From JACVRW01 sp038323835 (lineage in GTDB: Bacteria; Actinomycetota; Thermoleophilia; Solirubrobacterales; Thermoleophilaceae), in assembly GCA_038323835.1 (NCBI GenBank), contig JBBQHI010000012.1:22197-86196 (forward strand): a DNA stretch of 64,000 nt, read 5' to 3'. A program made the position numbers and the translations under genes. Every line of letters starts with the position of its first letter. Within the stretch, counting starts at the first letter, position 1. This document shows positions 61,032 through 64,000 of the stretch, piece by piece. The notes below the pieces were generated by a model, which searched no databases, was not told the origin of the DNA, and worked only from the letters and a program-made list of their open reading frames with translations.

Positions 61032-62141
61032 CTACCGCCCGACGCCGAACGTGCTCGGCGGGTACCGCTTCTTGAACCCGAGGCGCGTGCCCCGCGGCGG
61101 CGCCTCCCATTCCGTCGAGTGTCGCGCGTACGAGAGCGCTCTCGGCGGGTACCAGGCGATCTTCTGGCCGGAGCAGGACTGCCCGTAGCCGGGGCGGTTG
61201 ATCCAGAGGTAGGCGTCCGCCATCGGGTGCGACGTGGCGGTGGTGGGAGCGGGGCCGAGGCCGCGCAGGCCGGGGCTGCACCAGACGTTGATCACGCGGT
61301 GGTTGGCCTTGTAGTGCACCGGGCCGCGGCCGTTCTCGGCCGTGTTGATGATGAAGTGCTTGCCCCCCACGCGGCGGGAGATGTCCAGGCCGTGCTTGAT
61401 GTTGGCCTTGGTCCAGTCGTAGTGGGTGGCGTTCAGCATGAACCCGCGCACCTTCGCGATGCCGATCGCCCTCAGCTGCTTGGCGGTGCGCTTCGCGTTC
61501 TCCCAGTCGGACGCCCCGGCCTCCAGGTAGATGGTGGCGTTGGGCAGCTTCGAGAGCGCGTCCACCCCGTAGCGGAGCAGGCGCAGGCGGTCGTCGCGGC
61601 GGCTGGGCGCCAGGCAGTCGATCGTGCCCAGCGAGTCCGGCTCGAAGGCGATGACCACGCGGTCGTCGCCGATCGCGCGGGCCAGGTCGTCGTACCAGCT
61701 GCGCGTCTCGGCGTCCGCCGGGGGACCTCCGCCCTGGTAGGTGGGCGAACAGCCGGTGGCCTCGGCGCGGAGCACCGTGAAGATCGGCACCGTGCCCTGC
61801 TCGCGCGCCGGGTCGATCAGCCGCCGCACCTTCACGAAGAAGTTCGGCCGGGTGAAGCGACCCAGCCACAGGCTCTTGGGCTCGCGCGCGATCTTCCAGA
61901 TCAGGTCCGCCTTCTTCTGCTCCCCCGCCCTGCGGTAGGCCTGCCACTGGAGGTACGAGGGCGCGTTCGGATCGTTGTAGAAGCGCGCCCCGGCGAGCGG
62001 GTTGGGACTCCCGGCGGCCACGCCGCGTGGGTCGGCCTTCGATGCGGCCGCGGGTACGGCGGCCCCGCTCCCGGCGGACGAGGCCGCGAAAACGGCGCCC
62101 GCCATGAGAAGCACGATGAGTGGGATCCGTAGCTTGATCAA
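61032..62141 (-). CDS. Second secreted GH6 protein, catalytic residues replaced
   Basis: The likely start is TTG 62141, because GGAGG lies three bases before it and a normal signal peptide (IKLRIPLIVLLMAGAVFAASS) follows, giving 369 residues. GH6 landmarks are NPLAGARFYNDPNAPS, VVIAFEPDSLG, IYLEAGASDW, GFMLNATHYDW, VWCSPGLRGLG and ADAYLWINRPGYGQSC. The signature around the general acid, Y-x2-P-x-R-D-C, is here FTVLRAEATGC, with no aspartate, and the GESDG motif near the end is GYGQS. Both catalytic-site aspartates are thus missing, so it may bind glucan rather than cut it. It is a paralogue of the protein at 12648. Confidence 0.85.
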   Translation of the reverse strand: MIKLRIPLIVLLMAGAVFAASSAGSGAAVPAAASKADPRGVAAGSPNPLAGARFYNDPNAPSYLQWQAYRRAGEQKKADLIWKIAREPKSLWLGRFTRPNFFVKVRRLIDPAREQGTVPIFTVLRAEATGCSPTYQGGGPPADAETRSWYDDLARAIGDDRVVIAFEPDSLGTIDCLAPSRRDDRLRLLRYGVDALSKLPNATIYLEAGASDWENAKRTAKQLRAIGIAKVRGFMLNATHYDWTKANIKHGLDISRRVGGKHFIINTAENGRGPVHYKANHRVINVWCSPGLRGLGPAPTTATSHPMADAYLWINRPGYGQSCSGQKIAWYPPRALSYARHSTEWEAPPRGTRLGFKKRYPPSTFGVGR

Positions 62142-62239
62142 GTTCCTCCGAGAACTGCCGGGCACACGGCGCAGCGTCCCTGCCCGCCGGTCCCAGGGAC
62201 AGTAGGGAACAACCGGACGGGTTCGGGTGGGTCTTCCGT

Positions 62240-62600
62240 CTAGGTCAGCGGTCCGGCGCCAGGTGCGGCACACGCCTCAAGCGCCGGGAACGCGGCCATG
62301 ATCACCCCCCACGCCCACGATGCAGGCGAGGCCCCCGGACACCACCGAGCGGGGACCGGCCAGGCCGGCGACCGCGCCCGACTCCACGTCGCCCAGCAGC
62401 GCGGAGGCGATCAGCGACGGCAGCTCCACCGCGCCCAGGAGTCCGGTGAGGAAGGCCGAGCCGGTCTGGTCGTAGACCTGGAACGGCAGCGCCACGAGCG
62501 CCGCCTGGGTGCCGAGGCCCGACACCACGTTGCCGAGCACGAGCAGCCGTAGGTCGCGCGACGTGCGCAGCGAGCTGATGTCCACGGCGATGCGGCGCAC
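62240..62600 (-). pseudogene. Internally deleted MFS exporter (EntS-like)
   Basis: The first part, from GTG 62600, reads RRIAVDISSLRTSRDLRLLVLGNVVSGLGTQAALVALPFQVY and two helices of an MFS transporter. It then joins in frame to GDVESGAVAGLAGPRSVVSGGLACIVGV, which belongs to the last helix region of the same family. The 270-300 residues between are gone. After GVG the frame shifts: VIMAAFPALEAC, as expected for the family end, is in another frame ending at 62240. The gene cannot make a working transporter. Confidence 0.75.
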
Positions 62601-62611
62601 GCCGACAGAGG

Positions 62612-63550
62612 CTACGAAATCGGGGTCCGGTGCTCGCCCGGGCCACCGCCCCGGGCTGCGCTCCTCCCAGGCCGGCTTGGAAGAGAGCGGGCCCGCCGGC
62701 CCATGCCCCGCCACGGATCGCCCTCGGACTCAATCCGATCGGCGATCGTCTTCACCGTCCAGCGGCCGGGGCGCAGGCGGCCGTCGGAGAGCTCCGCCCA
62801 GTGCACCGGCACCGCCACCGGGGCCCGCGGCAGCGGGCGCACCCCGTAGGGCGCCACCACGTGCTGGGCGTAGTTGTTGCGGTTCACGTCCACGTAGATC
62901 TTCGATCCGCGGTCCGTCTTGCGCCATTCGAGCGTCAGCCGCCGGGGATCGTCCTCCACCATCTCCTCCGCGAGCGCGCGCGCGAAGCCGTGCACGTCGC
63001 CGAAGCCCGCCCCGCGGCGCAGCGGGCACACCACGTGGACCCCGCGTGAGCCCGTGACCATCGCGTAGGGCACGAGTCCGGCGGCCCGGAGCCGGTCGCC
63101 GGCATCGCGGGCCGCGGCGCGCACGTCGGCGAACCCGCCGCCCGAGGGGTCGAAGTCGAGGATCAGGCGGTCCGGCAGGCGCGGCTCGTCCGCGCGCGAG
63201 AGCCAGACGTGCGGCGTCACCACGTTCTGGCCCGCGAGGTAGGCCAGCGTCGCGGCATCCTCGGCCAGGGCGTGGGTGACCGTGCCTCCCCGCTTCGGCA
63301 CCGTCGCCCGGGCGATCCAATCGGGGAAGTAGGGGGGCACCGCCTTCATGAAGAAGCCCTTCTCCTCGATGCCGCCCGGGAACGCCTGAAGCGCGAGCGG
63401 ACGGCCGGCCACGTACGGGAGCATCGCCGGCGCCACGCGCTCGTAATGACGCGCGAGATCGAGCTTGGTGACCCGCGCGCCGGGGAAGAGCACCTTGTCG
63501 CGATGGGTCAACCGCACGGAGCGCCGGCCCACCCTGATCTCGTCGCTCAC
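62612..63550 (-). CDS. LigD-type DNA polymerase domain protein (NHEJ primase/polymerase)
   Basis: The 312-residue protein starts at GTG 63550, within the stop of the ligase gene. It has KVLFPGARVTKLDLARHYERVAPAMLPYVAGRPLAL, the catalytic DFDPS (aspartates near 133), SRGVHVVCPL, and DVNRNNYAQHVVAPYGVRPLPRAPV, all as in the LigD polymerase domain. It fills gaps with ribonucleotides during non-homologous end joining. The last 14 or so residues (GRSAARGGGPGEHR) come from a family 1 repeat that lies inside the 3' end of the frame. The ligase part of LigD is encoded separately. Confidence 0.92.
   Translation of the reverse strand: MSDEIRVGRRSVRLTHRDKVLFPGARVTKLDLARHYERVAPAMLPYVAGRPLALQAFPGGIEEKGFFMKAVPPYFPDWIARATVPKRGGTVTHALAEDAATLAYLAGQNVVTPHVWLSRADEPRLPDRLILDFDPSGGGFADVRAAARDAGDRLRAAGLVPYAMVTGSRGVHVVCPLRRGAGFGDVHGFARALAEEMVEDDPRRLTLEWRKTDRGSKIYVDVNRNNYAQHVVAPYGVRPLPRAPVAVPVHWAELSDGRLRPGRWTVKTIADRIESEGDPWRGMGRRARSLPSRPGRSAARGGGPGEHRTPIS
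62626..62666 (-). repeat. Hairpin repeat, family 1, within the 3' end of the LigD polymerase gene
   Basis: Read on the minus strand, GAGGAGCGCAG is followed by GCCCGGG-loop-CCCGGGC (62636-62656) and CGAGCACCGG. The stem differs from the other copies (CCCGAT/ATCGGG) but pairs perfectly, so the change is compensatory. Confidence 0.75.
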
Positions 63551-64000
63551 CCCTCCCTCATCACCTTCCCGGCGGGCTTGTCGAAGCGCAGCCCGAGGAA
63601 GCGCGGGTGGCGCATCCGCCCGTGGCGGGTCCACTCCGTGAATCCGATCTGCGCCACCAGCTCGGGCTCGACCCAGGCCACGCCGCGCTCCTTGATCGCG
63701 CTCGCGTCCGCAAACGGCGGGTCGTCGCGACGCAGCGGACGCAGCTTCGCGGCCAGGTCCACCAGCGTCGCGCGGGTGAAGCCCGTGCCCACCTTCCCGG
63801 CGTACAGGAAGTGGCCGTCGCGGTGGTAGCCGAGCAGCAGCGCGCCCAGCTCCTCGCGAGAGCCCTTCGGCGGCGTGTACCCGCCGATGACCATCTCCTG
63901 CGAGCGGTCGCACTTGAACTTCAGCCAGTCGCGCGAGCGCGAGCTGGAGTACGGGCTGTCCGCCCGCTTGGCGATCAGCCCCTCCCAGCCCTTGCGGCAG
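63547..64000 (-). CDS. ATP-dependent DNA ligase of LigD type, 5' end outside the window
   Basis: The frame is open to the right edge and about 150 C-terminal residues are visible. KGWEGLIAKRADSPYSSSRSRDWLKFKCDRSQEMVIGGYTPPKGSREELGALLLGYHRDGHFLYAGKVGTGF contains motif IV (EGLIAK), motif V (WLKFK) and the OB domain of ATP-dependent ligases. The C-terminus, RHPRFLGLRFDKPAGKVMREG, is typical of LigD ligase domains. It seals breaks in non-homologous end joining. Its stop overlaps the start of the polymerase gene by GTGA. The catalytic lysine motif I lies beyond the window; a ku gene may also lie there. Confidence 0.92.
   Translation of the reverse strand, partial: CRKGWEGLIAKRADSPYSSSRSRDWLKFKCDRSQEMVIGGYTPPKGSREELGALLLGYHRDGHFLYAGKVGTGFTRATLVDLAAKLRPLRRDDPPFADASAIKERGVAWVEPELVAQIGFTEWTRHGRMRHPRFLGLRFDKPAGKVMREG

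Overview
The window is 64 kb of very GC-rich DNA with a strong preference for G or C in third codon positions, many GTG starts and many 4-nt ATGA/GTGA gene overlaps. It holds an F420-dependent glucose-6-phosphate dehydrogenase, a deazaflavin nitroreductase, WS/DGAT, a Nur-like Fur protein with a Nur-box, MMPL, MoxR/VWA genes and split LigD genes. Together these point to a soil-type actinobacterium. The rod-shape gene mreB with the DUF1800/DUF1501 pair makes the Thermoleophilia (Solirubrobacterales) my best guess, but this is inference. I saw no rRNA, tRNA, CRISPR array, transposase or phage gene.

Left part (1-8.6 kb): a secreted beta-propeller protein cut by the window edge, a secreted esterase, then a minus-strand set of GMC oxidoreductase, Baeyer-Villiger-type monooxygenase and alpha/beta hydrolase, each overlapping the next by 4 nt, followed 31 bp later by a solute-binding lipoprotein. 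The enzyme order suggests alcohol to ketone to ester to acid plus alcohol. 8.6-12.7 kb: a DMT transporter, then what looks like a decaying lasso-peptide locus: a frameshifted HPr-kinase-like gene, an asparagine-synthetase-like cyclase and a 41-aa precursor-like peptide, with no intact leader peptidase. 12.7-20.5 kb: a GH6 protein, a quinone oxidoreductase, a broken EamA gene, a coupled DUF1800-DUF1501-cupredoxin trio and a PAS-GGDEF-EAL protein.

20.5-25.7 kb: thioesterase, HSL-type esterase, ArsR-like regulator, then a debris island with pieces of two glycosyltransferases and a phenylacetate-CoA-ligase-like gene around an intact VOC gene, then a citrate-synthase-family protein. 25.7-34.5 kb: an OmpR/histidine-kinase pair, a GH3 beta-glucosidase, and a five-gene MoxR/DUF58/VWA operon. 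34.5-42.2 kb: fgd, an SDR linked to it by a 10-codon ORF, a secreted protein of unknown function, a CrtI-like oxidoreductase, an alpha/beta hydrolase and an MMPL exporter.

42.2-64 kb: mreB, two diguanylate-signalling proteins, a D-2-hydroxyacid dehydrogenase with FeS module, several hydrolases, an SNF2 helicase, a secreted propeller protein, a SAM methyltransferase, DUF488, a Ni/Co transporter with its Nur-like regulator behind a good Nur-box, WS/DGAT, a deazaflavin nitroreductase with GNAT, a second GH6 protein, a deleted MFS gene, and the LigD polymerase and ligase genes, the last cut by the window end. Two families of short intergenic hairpin repeats recur across the window.
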